Below, piece by piece: positions 6,864 to 14,218 of a DNA stretch of 17,872 nucleotides; the first letter of the stretch is position 1; the number at the start of each line of letters is the position of its first letter. Under the pieces are notes generated by a model. That model was given only the letters and a program-made list of their open reading frames with translations. It was not told where the DNA came from and made no database searches. A program made the position numbers and the translations under genes. Origin of the DNA: an uncultured Lachnospiraceae bacterium (GTDB taxonomy: Bacteria; Bacillota; Clostridia; Lachnospirales; Lachnospiraceae). The DNA is taken from the NCBI GenBank assembly GCA_949051815.1, contig CARQVR010000001.1, positions 175,640 to 193,511 on the forward strand. Reading direction: 5' to 3'.

Positions 6864-7588
6864 AACTCGTCCCTTCTCAAAAACTCCTCGATGTCCCTGA
6901 CATTGTCCTTCATATCACCGTAGCACACGTCCACCCGGCTTTCACAAAACCATTTCAGCTCTTCCTTCGCGCTCTTCTCCTCCCTGTCATACCAGAAAGG
7001 ATGGGTCAGCACATGCAGCCTGTCATATTCTCCGCTCTCCACAATGCCAATCACGTCCTCCCGCCAGTTTCTCCGGGAATCGGACACATATTTGTGATTG
7101 TGGAAGAACTCCCTGCCGTAGCTGTTTACGATCCTGCCGTCCCGGACACGGTAATCGGCAGCAAGCGTATCGGCAGACGGCCGGTGCATGGACACGCTCG
7201 TCACCTCACATCCGAGGCATTTCTCCAAAAGCAAAGCCTCCGCCTCCATCGCCTCTGCCAGATCGTCATGTGACGCATCGTATTTCGCCTCGTCAAAGTG
7301 CAGCCCCACTTCATGTCCAAGCCCCACAATCCTGTGCAGCATGTCCTGACTGCGCCCTGAAAAAATATTGTAGAAATTACTCGTAACCAGCACAAAATAA
7401 GTGGAGCTGACACCCATCTGCGATTCCAGCTCCCCCATTTTCACAGCCTTGCCGATATCCATGTCGATGTCATGGCGCAGGATTACGCTGCGGCCTGTCT
7501 GTGTATAATTATGATAGTTACAGAATGTGTAACCTTTTTCCCGTAATAGTGTAATCAGATTCTGATATGCTTTGTAGGTGAAATTCAT
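6860..7588 (-). CDS. Polysaccharide deacetylase-like (NodB/CE4-type) protein
   Basis: 242 residues without a signal peptide or membrane segment, so probably cytoplasmic. Visible motifs are ILRHDIDMD (36-44, the metal-binding Asp pair of CE4 enzymes), GHEVGLHFDE (91-100, with H97), SVSMHRPS (131-138) and VLTHPFWY (193-200, with H196). These match the order of CE4 motifs in divergent deacetylases of glycan clusters. They would remove an N- or O-acetyl group from a sugar, with a divalent metal. Cytoplasmic location suggests a nucleotide or lipid-linked sugar as substrate. The ATG at 7588 has only a weak ribosome site (AAGAAAG). The stop overlaps the start of the LpxD-like gene (ATGA), which suggests that the deacetylated amine is what the next enzyme acylates. 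Confidence 0.82.
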   Translation of the reverse strand: MNFTYKAYQNLITLLREKGYTFCNYHNYTQTGRSVILRHDIDMDIGKAVKMGELESQMGVSSTYFVLVTSNFYNIFSGRSQDMLHRIVGLGHEVGLHFDEAKYDASHDDLAEAMEAEALLLEKCLGCEVTSVSMHRPSADTLAADYRVRDGRIVNSYGREFFHNHKYVSDSRRNWREDVIGIVESGEYDRLHVLTHPFWYDREEKSAKEELKWFCESRVDVCYGDMKDNVRDIEEFLRRDEL

Positions 7589-7606
7589 TGTTTTCGCGCT
7601 TTCTTA

Positions 7607-7620
7607 AAATGTTTACATTT
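7607..7620. repeat. Short inverted repeat in the leader of the deacetylase gene
   Basis: AAATGT and ACATTT are separated by TT, about 20 nt before the ATG at 7588. It could be an operator or a small hairpin near the ribosome site. It is short, AT-rich and may be chance. Confidence 0.35.
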
Positions 7621-7666
7621 TAGCCTGTATACGTTCCCGGAAGACTTTGGAAGTCTTTATTGACTA

Positions 7667-7695
7667 ATAGTATCACAGCGCGGAATTCTTATCAA
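7667..7695 (-). promoter_or_regulatory. Possible internal promoter before the deacetylase gene
   Basis: On the minus strand TTGATA (7695-7690) and TACTAT (7672-7667) are exactly 17 bp apart, near the main sigma-factor consensus. The -35 overlaps the stop codon of the upstream acetyltransferase gene. Transcription would start near 7660 and leave a leader of about 70 nt that begins with the hairpin AAGACTT/AAGTCTT (7657-7641). It would drive the deacetylase, LpxD-like, CotH, VTC, DUF4956 and GT-C genes. The gap of 103 nt here is the largest in the long gene run. Confidence 0.45.
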
Positions 7696-8420
7696 TTACA
7701 TTTTGTGTCCGTTTTCAGAGAACAGACCTCCCGCAAAAAACCAATGGTCTCATCACTGATATCCCGCTGGATCAGTTCCTCCATGACCTCATCAAGAAGA
7801 CTTTCCGGCCAATTCCACCACTTCAGATTCTCCAGCGCGGCAGCCTGCTCCTGCGTGCATCTGTACCCGATCACCTTAGCCGGAACGCCGGCCACAATCG
7901 CATATGGCGGAACATCCTTTGTGACTACAGCGCCGCCGCCCACAACTGCCCCGTTACCGATTCTGACTTTGCGCATAACCTGCGCGCCTGCGGCAATCCA
8001 GACGTCATTCCCGATCTCACAAAATACGTCATGCTGCGGCGCCTGCGGTATTTTGCCGCCCCCACTTTTTGTCTGTTTATAGCGGAATGCAGGCATCGTG
8101 GTCACTTTATGGTAATCATGGGTCATGCCGCCAATATCCACATTTCGTCCGAGAGAACAGAAGCGGCCTATATGTGTAAAATTCATGGTGGTGTTGATAC
8201 CCATATAAGTATACTTCCCGACCATGCTGTCATTGACATACGAGCGTCTGTTGACAACGACGTTATTTTCAAACTCGCACCGCTCAATCGTCGTATCATC
8301 CCCCACAGAGCACCCGTCCGCAATTACGGAATGGCTTATTGCCGCGTTTTTGTATATTTTGATGCTGCCAATCCGGGAATCCTTGATTGCTGACGTTTCA
8401 TGGATAAAACTGTCGTCCAA
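7692..8420 (-). CDS. CatB/XAT-type hexapeptide O-acetyltransferase
   Basis: 242 residues of left-handed beta-helix (about 10-185) with a short helical tail. Imperfect hexapeptides run from ISHSVIADGCSVG to FTHIGRFCSLG. The loop GGMTHDYHKVTTMPAF (97-112) carries the His of the xenobiotic acetyltransferase family (H101). The closing repeats IGNDVWIAAGAQVM (136-149) and VVTKDVPPYAIVAGVPAKVI (165-184) are classic for the family. Such enzymes use acetyl-CoA to acetylate a hydroxyl or amino group of a sugar. The start is TTG 8420: AAAGGAG lies 8 nt upstream, and no in-frame ATG stands nearby. It follows the epimerase gene by 30 nt. Together with the aminotransferase genes, it may acetylate an amino-deoxy sugar; an O-acetyl target is equally possible. 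Confidence 0.85.
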   Translation of the reverse strand: MDDSFIHETSAIKDSRIGSIKIYKNAAISHSVIADGCSVGDDTTIERCEFENNVVVNRRSYVNDSMVGKYTYMGINTTMNFTHIGRFCSLGRNVDIGGMTHDYHKVTTMPAFRYKQTKSGGGKIPQAPQHDVFCEIGNDVWIAAGAQVMRKVRIGNGAVVGGGAVVTKDVPPYAIVAGVPAKVIGYRCTQEQAAALENLKWWNWPESLLDEVMEELIQRDISDETIGFLREVCSLKTDTKCN

Positions 8421-8450
8421 GTCCTGCTCTCCTTTCCGGCAAACTGACCG

Positions 8451-9341
8451 TTATTGCATATTTATGGTCTGAGCCTCCATAACCTCTCTGTAAACACGCT
8501 CAACCATATGAAATATATCGTACTTCGGTTTCCAGTGATATGCCACGCAAAATGCTTCCGAATCCATCCCCGCCCAGAGTGTTGTCTCATCCGGAGTGCA
8601 TACTACTTCAACGCTGTTATTATATTTGGCCGCAACCTGCTTTACGATTTCCGCCACTTCCAAAAGAGATACCCGCATCCGGTTTGGTCCCACATTATAA
8701 ACACGCTCTTTTGTTTTTCCTCCACAGGCACAGGCTGCAATCGCCTCTGCGGCATCATCCCCATCAATATAGGAAAATACCTGTTTTCCTCCGGTAATAT
8801 CAATTCTGCCCCTGCTGATCGCAGACCCAGACAAAGCTCTGACCAGATTTTGCGACTGGATCACATTATCCAGCCTCAAAATACAGTAATCCTTATCCTG
8901 AAGCGCCGTCTCGACCATTTTTTCCGCTGCATACTTAGCCATCGAGTAAGGAGATTCCGGCTCCGCCTCATTCTCAACCACTCTTATTTCCTGACCTTTT
9001 CCATATACTCCTTGTGACGAAATATAAATAAACTTTTTCAGATTTCCGGAAGCGGCGACGCTGCCTAAGATATCTTTCGTAAAATCCAGACTCCCGGCAA
9101 TCTCACGCGCGCCGCGATTTGCCCGGGCAAAAGCCAGATGCACAAAAACCGTCGGATCACTCATAAACACTTCCGGATCAGCCAGAAACGCATCGTTTGA
9201 AACAGAGCTTACATTATCCCTTTCCTCCACACGCACATTCCCACTCAAACCGATCACCCGTTTCTTTTGTCCGGCCAACAGCGATACCACCTTTTTTCCT
9301 AAAAAACCATTGGCGCCACTTACAATATACTGTTCTGACAT
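8451..9341 (-). CDS. NAD-dependent epimerase/dehydratase (extended SDR)
   Basis: 296 residues. The Rossmann nucleotide motif GANGFLG is at residues 9-15, YISSQGVYG at 106-114, and the catalytic YSMAK (Tyr132, Lys136) follows. SSQGVYG before the YxxxK and the late segment VYNVGPNRMRVSLLEVAEIV fit nucleotide-sugar epimerases and 4,6-dehydratase-like reductases. The exact reaction cannot be read from this. The start is ATG 9341, because GGAGG lies about 8 nt before it and the fold begins at once. The GTG at 9359 is the first in-frame alternative, but that stretch contains the ribosome site. It follows ATP-grasp gene 2 by 18 nt. A likely role is to make or finish the nucleotide sugar used by the aminotransferase. 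Confidence 0.87.
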   Translation of the reverse strand: MSEQYIVSGANGFLGKKVVSLLAGQKKRVIGLSGNVRVEERDNVSSVSNDAFLADPEVFMSDPTVFVHLAFARANRGAREIAGSLDFTKDILGSVAASGNLKKFIYISSQGVYGKGQEIRVVENEAEPESPYSMAKYAAEKMVETALQDKDYCILRLDNVIQSQNLVRALSGSAISRGRIDITGGKQVFSYIDGDDAAEAIAACACGGKTKERVYNVGPNRMRVSLLEVAEIVKQVAAKYNNSVEVVCTPDETTLWAGMDSEAFCVAYHWKPKYDIFHMVERVYREVMEAQTINMQ

Positions 9342-9359
9342 GAACTGTTCCTCCGCCAC

Positions 9360-10658
9360 TCACCTGAGATCATAATCAATCTTTTTTCTCAAATCCTCCA
9401 CATCATGGGGTGTCAGCAGGGCGCTTTTTCCCTCCTCATCAACCGCATCAAACAGCGTCTGCATATGATCAATCCGCTCAAGAAGCTGCTCCTTCGTCTC
9501 CGCCCACAAATGAAACCTTCCAAGAAGCTGGAGCAGCGTCCCTCTGGAGTCAGCCGGAACCTGATCGCCTATCCGATAGCGGATTTTGGTACCTGTCATC
9601 CACGGATAAGATTGCAGCTCCTCCAGTCCCCGGAACGCTTTTATGACTGCGCCCGGGTTCGCCACAACATTCCATGTGGCATACCACTTATTCATTCTGG
9701 GCGTAAATTCACAGTGAGGCCCCATGTCGCCCGTCAACGCAAACCTGATGAGTCTCTCAAACGTGTTAAAATCATTTTCCACTTCCAAAATATCATAGGT
9801 TTTGCAACCGTTGAGGCGCATGCCCGCCTCATAAAAATAAACCACGTTATCCCTGACACATGCCTGCATAAACAGGGATCCGTTTTTAATGCCTATGCTT
9901 TTAAGCATATGAATAACCGGTTCGTTATATTTTTCCAAATAAATATCCGTATATCTGGACGGATAGATGTACATATCCGGGACGCGAACCACATCTTCCT
10001 GCTCCGTGTTAAAATATCTGTCATGAATCGCCGCCAGCTGGATATCCCCGTTTTGCGCGATGTAAGTCACGTTAATCTCATCATAGGGCAGGTATTGCTC
10101 TGCGATTGCCCGTCCGCTTCTTGAAGCCTGTGCCGCGGCCGCATATCCGCTTACCAGTTCTTCCTTCGTATGACAGACCACAATTCCCTTTGAACCGCTT
10201 CCGTCAACCGGTTTTACGATAACCGGAAGTTCAACGGCGTCCAGACTCCTTTCGTCCTTTACATCCACCTCAAACTGTTCCGGTACGCTTACCCCGTACT
10301 GCAAACATGTTTTCTTAAAAAATTCCTTATCCGTCGACATCCTGAGCTGCTCAACCGTATACGGCGCAAACCCTCCAATCCGATCTGCAAGCCGGGTCAC
10401 AAAAGGAGACAGCATATCGCTGAAATTAGAAATAATGCCGTCATATTTTTCATCCCGGTACAGCCTTTCAACCGCGTCAATATCCGTAACATCTATATCG
10501 TATGCCGCATCCGCCGCCCGCTTTATGGAAGTATCTTTGTTATAATCTGCAACTCCCAGAAAAATATGATTCCTTCCGGCAAGCTGAATCAGATCGTATG
10601 CCGATGCAACGCCGCCGACGAGCAGCAGTCTTTTTCCCGCAATATCTTTGTTATACAT
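9360..10658 (-). CDS. ATP-grasp domain ligase 2
   Basis: 432 residues. A Rossmann-like pre-ATP-grasp domain begins with LLLVGGVASAYD (11-22). The ATP-grasp core has TDKEFFKK (109-116), the glycine-rich loop LPVIVKPVDGSGSKGI (144-159) and EQYLPYDEINV (187-197). The metal-binding region reads FYEAGMRLNG, a variant of the usual E-I-N-P-R. A C-terminal extension of about 100 residues is unassigned. ATP-grasp enzymes activate a carboxylate as acyl-phosphate and join it to an amine, thiol or other nucleophile. Substrates are unknown. ATG 10658 has GAGG 8 nt upstream and overlaps the preceding DegT-like gene by 8 nt. Its partner at 16569 is only distantly similar, so the two are not simple copies. 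A link to amino-sugar modification is inferred from the neighbours. Confidence 0.85.
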   Translation of the reverse strand: MYNKDIAGKRLLLVGGVASAYDLIQLAGRNHIFLGVADYNKDTSIKRAADAAYDIDVTDIDAVERLYRDEKYDGIISNFSDMLSPFVTRLADRIGGFAPYTVEQLRMSTDKEFFKKTCLQYGVSVPEQFEVDVKDERSLDAVELPVIVKPVDGSGSKGIVVCHTKEELVSGYAAAAQASRSGRAIAEQYLPYDEINVTYIAQNGDIQLAAIHDRYFNTEQEDVVRVPDMYIYPSRYTDIYLEKYNEPVIHMLKSIGIKNGSLFMQACVRDNVVYFYEAGMRLNGCKTYDILEVENDFNTFERLIRFALTGDMGPHCEFTPRMNKWYATWNVVANPGAVIKAFRGLEELQSYPWMTGTKIRYRIGDQVPADSRGTLLQLLGRFHLWAETKEQLLERIDHMQTLFDAVDEEGKSALLTPHDVEDLRKKIDYDLR

Positions 10659-11607
10659 GTTTTATTCCTCTCCGGATCCCGGATATCAGATATTCCATAT
10701 CCTCTGTTCCATACCGCTGGTCGACCGGCAGCGGCAGTATGTTTTTCGCCATATCATATTCCAGATCGCCTTCCCGGCACACTTTATACACTGCCGGCCA
10801 CAAAACGGGAATATACATGTTTTCTTTCTGCAAAAACTTCCGCACCTTCTCCCCGTTTTCTATATAAAGCGGGTACATGAACGCGCCTGTGGGAACGGTT
10901 AATGTCAGTTTATTTTTCTCTGCCAGCCGCTCGTGCAGGTATTTGAAATTCTCCGTCCGACGCTGCTTCACAAATTCATAATCAATACCGCGCAGCAGAT
11001 TCTCCGTCAGCTTCGACATCCGTTTTATCGGCTCACCGGCAAAAAAACGATTGTTTTCCACATACTCCTGATAAAATTCAGACGCCCCCCTCTCGAAGCG
11101 CCCAAGCAGGAAACGCATCCTTTCGAAAGACTCATCCTGCGGTAATTTCTCCTTCATCCCCGCATCGGTATAAAGAATCGCCCCATCCGGAACACCGAAG
11201 TACTTCCTGCATGTATACAGCGTGTCTGTCCCTGCCACCGGCTCACTGAAATACGCCTGCGCATTGTCGCAGATCACCCGGCTTCCCACAGACTTAATGT
11301 CTTCCCCGGAAATCTGACCGTAAAAGTTGACTAAAAAAATCCATTCATCCTCAGCTCTGTCACGGCCAATCTGCTCTGCCGGTTTGAAGTCCTGTCCTAT
11401 GGAATAATATCTGACACTAACGTCATTTTCCTCCAGAACTCTGTCGCACGCATCACACATAAATTTCGGCATCAGAATCTTCTTAATTCCCTTTGCTTTT
11501 ATCACATAAGCCAATGCGCTTCTTCCGCTGTTTAGTTTTAATCCCTTCTCATGGAACATAGCGCCCGCATACCGGTCCAGCTCTATGTATCCGCCAATCT
11601 CACGCAT
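10651..11607 (-). CDS. Divergent DegT/DnrJ/EryC1-like PLP-fold protein
   Basis: 318 residues. Signs of the DegT aminotransferase fold are NSGRSALAYVI (26-36; phosphate-binding region), ILMPKFMCDACDRVL (44-58), ICDNAQAYF (112-120; D114 in the place of the pyridine-N Asp) and LYTCRKYFGVPDGAILYTD (130-148; K135 as candidate Schiff-base Lys). Compared with the canonical enzyme encoded just upstream it is shorter, with K-Y-F-G-V-P-D-G-A in place of the usual T-K-x-x-x-x-G-E-G-G. The active site may be altered. It could be a second aminotransferase with a different sugar, or a partner subunit. The ATG at 11607 follows GAAGGA at 8 nt. The gene lies 26 nt after the canonical aminotransferase and overlaps ATP-grasp 2 by 8 nt. 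Confidence 0.72.
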   Translation of the reverse strand: MREIGGYIELDRYAGAMFHEKGLKLNSGRSALAYVIKAKGIKKILMPKFMCDACDRVLEENDVSVRYYSIGQDFKPAEQIGRDRAEDEWIFLVNFYGQISGEDIKSVGSRVICDNAQAYFSEPVAGTDTLYTCRKYFGVPDGAILYTDAGMKEKLPQDESFERMRFLLGRFERGASEFYQEYVENNRFFAGEPIKRMSKLTENLLRGIDYEFVKQRRTENFKYLHERLAEKNKLTLTVPTGAFMYPLYIENGEKVRKFLQKENMYIPVLWPAVYKVCREGDLEYDMAKNILPLPVDQRYGTEDMEYLISGIRRGIKHV

Positions 11608-11633
11608 ATTACTATTCCTTCAAGGTATCCGCC

Positions 11634-12740
11634 TTATTTCCGGCACTCTTTTATGGTTTCACAGATACGATCCACGTCCTCCATCGCAAGATCCGCATAC
11701 ATCGGGAGCGTAAGGATCCGTTTACTGATATGCAGCGCCACAGGTGTAAGACGGGCATCATATTTTCCATGGTAGCAGTCATATGTGTTCGTCAGGGGAT
11801 AAAAATACTTTCTTGCCCCGATTCCTTTTTCGGCAAGTTTCTCAAACACTTCGTTACGGCTTGCCCCATAAACCTTCTCATCGAAGACAGCCGGAAAATA
11901 AGCATAATTCTGCTTCACATCCTGCTGCACCGGATTCAACTGAATCCCCTCTATCCCCTCCAGGTGGCTTCTGTAGCGTTCGGCAACCTTTTTTCTCTTC
12001 TCCAGTTCTCCGCCTAAATGTCTTAAATTACAAATCCCCATGGCAGCGCAAAACTCATTCATCTTGGCATTGGCGCCCACGCCGTCCACTACCTCCGGAC
12101 CGCGTATTCCAAAGTTCTTCAACCGGTAAAGATTCAGCCCAAACTCCTCATCCGCAAAACAGACCGCACCGCCCTCAATCGTATGAAACACCTTTGTCGC
12201 ATGAAAGCTGAAACAGGACGCGTCCCCAAAGGTTCCCACTCCCCTGCCCTCATAAGTTTCTCCAAAAGCATGAGCGGCATCATAGATCACCTTAAGTCCG
12301 TATTTATGGGCAATCTGCTCAATTTCCTCCACATTGCAGATATTTCCGTAGACATGAACCGGAACAATCGCACATGTCTGATCCGTAATCAACGATTCTA
12401 TTTTATCGACGTCCATCGTGAAATCATCCGGACGGATGTCACAAAACACCGGCGTCAGTCCGTTGCGTACAATAGCGTGCGTCGTGGATGCGAACGTAAA
12501 CGGGGTTGTAATCACTTCTCCGTGAAGATTCATCGCCTGCATGGTAAGTTCCAGCGCCATATGTCCGTTGGTCAACAACTCTACATTGGAAACCCCGAGA
12601 TAACTTTTGAGTTCCTCCTGCAGCTTCCTGTGCTTAACTCCCATATTGGTGAGCCAGTGCGTATCCCAAAGTTCCTGTATCTCTTCCATATATTCATCTA
12701 TCGGCGGCATGGATGATCTTGTAACTAACAGTTTTCCCAT
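11634..12740 (-). CDS. DegT/DnrJ/EryC1/StrS sugar aminotransferase
   Basis: 368 residues, the usual length for the family. Motifs seen: LLTNGHMALELTM (55-67), TTPFTFASTTHAIVRNG (78-94), VPVHVYGN (126-133), VIYDAAHAFG (151-160; D154 binds the pyridine nitrogen) and FSFHATKVFHTIEGG (177-191; K183 is the PLP lysine). These enzymes convert a 3- or 4-keto nucleotide sugar to an amino sugar, normally with glutamate as donor. With a WecF-like transferase and a sugar epimerase nearby, a dTDP-4-amino-4,6-dideoxyhexose is a fair guess, since E. coli WecE does this before WecF. The ATG at 12740 has GAGGG at 7 nt. It is 34 nt after the flippase gene. Family certain; product inferred. Confidence 0.92.
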   Translation of the reverse strand: MGKLLVTRSSMPPIDEYMEEIQELWDTHWLTNMGVKHRKLQEELKSYLGVSNVELLTNGHMALELTMQAMNLHGEVITTPFTFASTTHAIVRNGLTPVFCDIRPDDFTMDVDKIESLITDQTCAIVPVHVYGNICNVEEIEQIAHKYGLKVIYDAAHAFGETYEGRGVGTFGDASCFSFHATKVFHTIEGGAVCFADEEFGLNLYRLKNFGIRGPEVVDGVGANAKMNEFCAAMGICNLRHLGGELEKRKKVAERYRSHLEGIEGIQLNPVQQDVKQNYAYFPAVFDEKVYGASRNEVFEKLAEKGIGARKYFYPLTNTYDCYHGKYDARLTPVALHISKRILTLPMYADLAMEDVDRICETIKECRK

Positions 12741-12774
12741 TATATTACCCTCATATTAAGTCCACGGCAAACTT

Positions 12775-14217
12775 CTATTTTTTAACAAACGCGGCAAGAA
12801 AACCCTTTAAATACCCAAAAGCCTCTATCCTGAATATTGCGGAGCCTGCAATATAAATTACCGCGCCAAGCAGCACCTGCGTAATGAAAACCAGCAATAT
12901 CGGCCAATCCGTCAGGGAAACACACCATACTACCGATCCCATGACCACCGCCAGCAAAATGCCCGGAATCACATCCCTGATCTGCTCCACATAGCTGTAA
13001 CCCAGCAATTTTCTGTTGGGCCACGAGTTGATTATCTGGCTTGCCATGCTGCTCACCAGCATACTGTATGCCATTGCCATAGGTCCGAACCACATAGTTG
13101 TGAGAAGCAGTACGACTCCAACACACTTTTTCAGAATTTCCAGTTTTAAAAACAGGTCGCTTCTCCCCATCGCTTTGATTGCATTCAGATTAGCCGTATG
13201 GATGGGCCAGAACATAAATGTGATACAGAAAATACGAAGATAGGGAACGCATTCTATCCATTTATCCGTTAAAAGCAGCCTCACCACGGAATCAGCGGTA
13301 AATGCCAGTCCCATCATCAGCGGTGCCATTACATACGCGCTGACCTTAATCGACTGTCTTGTCATCAGCCTTACATCCTGACGGCTGTCCTGCCTTTTTG
13401 ACATGGCCGGAAATAAAACACTGTCAATGGCGCTGTTGATATTCGTTATGACATAATTCGGGAACTGCCTTCCCTTGTTGTAATATGCCAGATCCGACGC
13501 GGAATAGAGCTTGCCGATCACCAGTTGTCTGCTGTTTTTATATAAAATATCAATCAGGGAAGACATCAACAGCTTCCATCCGTAAGAAAACAGCCCCTTT
13601 AACCGTCTCATTGAAAACATCTTCTTAGGCCTCCACTTAACGGTTATCCATAGAATAATCGTATCAATGGAAACATTGATAATCTGCTGGGCTACCAGCG
13701 CCCATGCCCCATACCCGGCCATCGCCATTGAAATTCCGACAACCGCCGCCGCTATCGTTCCTCCCAGTGTCGAAAAAAAGAACTTCCGGAACATCATATG
13801 TTTAGACACATACGCCTGCTGTATATTTTTAATTCCGGCAACAAGAAGCGTAATCCCAACCACTCTGGTTAACGGGACCAAAGACATATCATGATAGAAT
13901 CCTGCAATAAGCGGCGCACATAAAAAAAGCAGAACATACAGCAGCCCGCAAAAGAGAAGATTCACGTAGAATACGGTTGAAAAATCCACATCGTCCGCAT
14001 CCTTTTTCTGAATCAGCGCATTGCCCAGTCCGCTGTCAACAAAAACCTGTAAAATATTCGTAAACACATTGATCAGTGCGACGGTCCCGTAAATATCGGG
14101 AGACAGCATTCTTGCAAGGACAACAGACACGACAAAAGCGACAAGCTGTGCTCCGCTCCGCTCCGCAAAACGCCAGATTAAATTAGAAAAAATTTTTTCG
14201 TTTTCCTTTTTTCCCAT
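12775..14217 (-). CDS. Wzx/TuaB-like lipid-linked oligosaccharide flippase
   Basis: 480 residues with a basic N-terminus (MGKKENEKIFSNLIWRFAER) and about 12-14 membrane helices along the whole length. Typical MOP-superfamily segments: SGAQLVAFVVSVVLARMLSP (21-40), DIYGTVALINVF (41-52) and DSGLGNALIQKKD (61-73) of the polysaccharide_synt family. The C-terminal half contains the AMGRSDLFLKLEILKK bend between helices. Such proteins flip undecaprenyl-linked sugar units across the membrane. The start is ATG 14217, 1 nt after the stop of the WecF-like gene. Codon and base composition look slightly more AT-rich than in genes at the left end of the run. Role: exporting the unit built by the WecF-like and GT-C enzymes, inferred from context. 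Confidence 0.9.
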   Translation of the reverse strand: MGKKENEKIFSNLIWRFAERSGAQLVAFVVSVVLARMLSPDIYGTVALINVFTNILQVFVDSGLGNALIQKKDADDVDFSTVFYVNLLFCGLLYVLLFLCAPLIAGFYHDMSLVPLTRVVGITLLVAGIKNIQQAYVSKHMMFRKFFFSTLGGTIAAAVVGISMAMAGYGAWALVAQQIINVSIDTIILWITVKWRPKKMFSMRRLKGLFSYGWKLLMSSLIDILYKNSRQLVIGKLYSASDLAYYNKGRQFPNYVITNINSAIDSVLFPAMSKRQDSRQDVRLMTRQSIKVSAYVMAPLMMGLAFTADSVVRLLLTDKWIECVPYLRIFCITFMFWPIHTANLNAIKAMGRSDLFLKLEILKKCVGVVLLLTTMWFGPMAMAYSMLVSSMASQIINSWPNRKLLGYSYVEQIRDVIPGILLAVVMGSVVWCVSLTDWPILLVFITQVLLGAVIYIAGSAIFRIEAFGYLKGFLAAFVKK

Positions 14218-14218
14218 A

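Noticed and set aside
7641..7657. AAGACTT/AAGTCTT hairpin as a terminator after the acetyltransferase gene
   Set aside because: The stem is short and is not followed by a T run on the minus strand. It is better seen as part of a leader.
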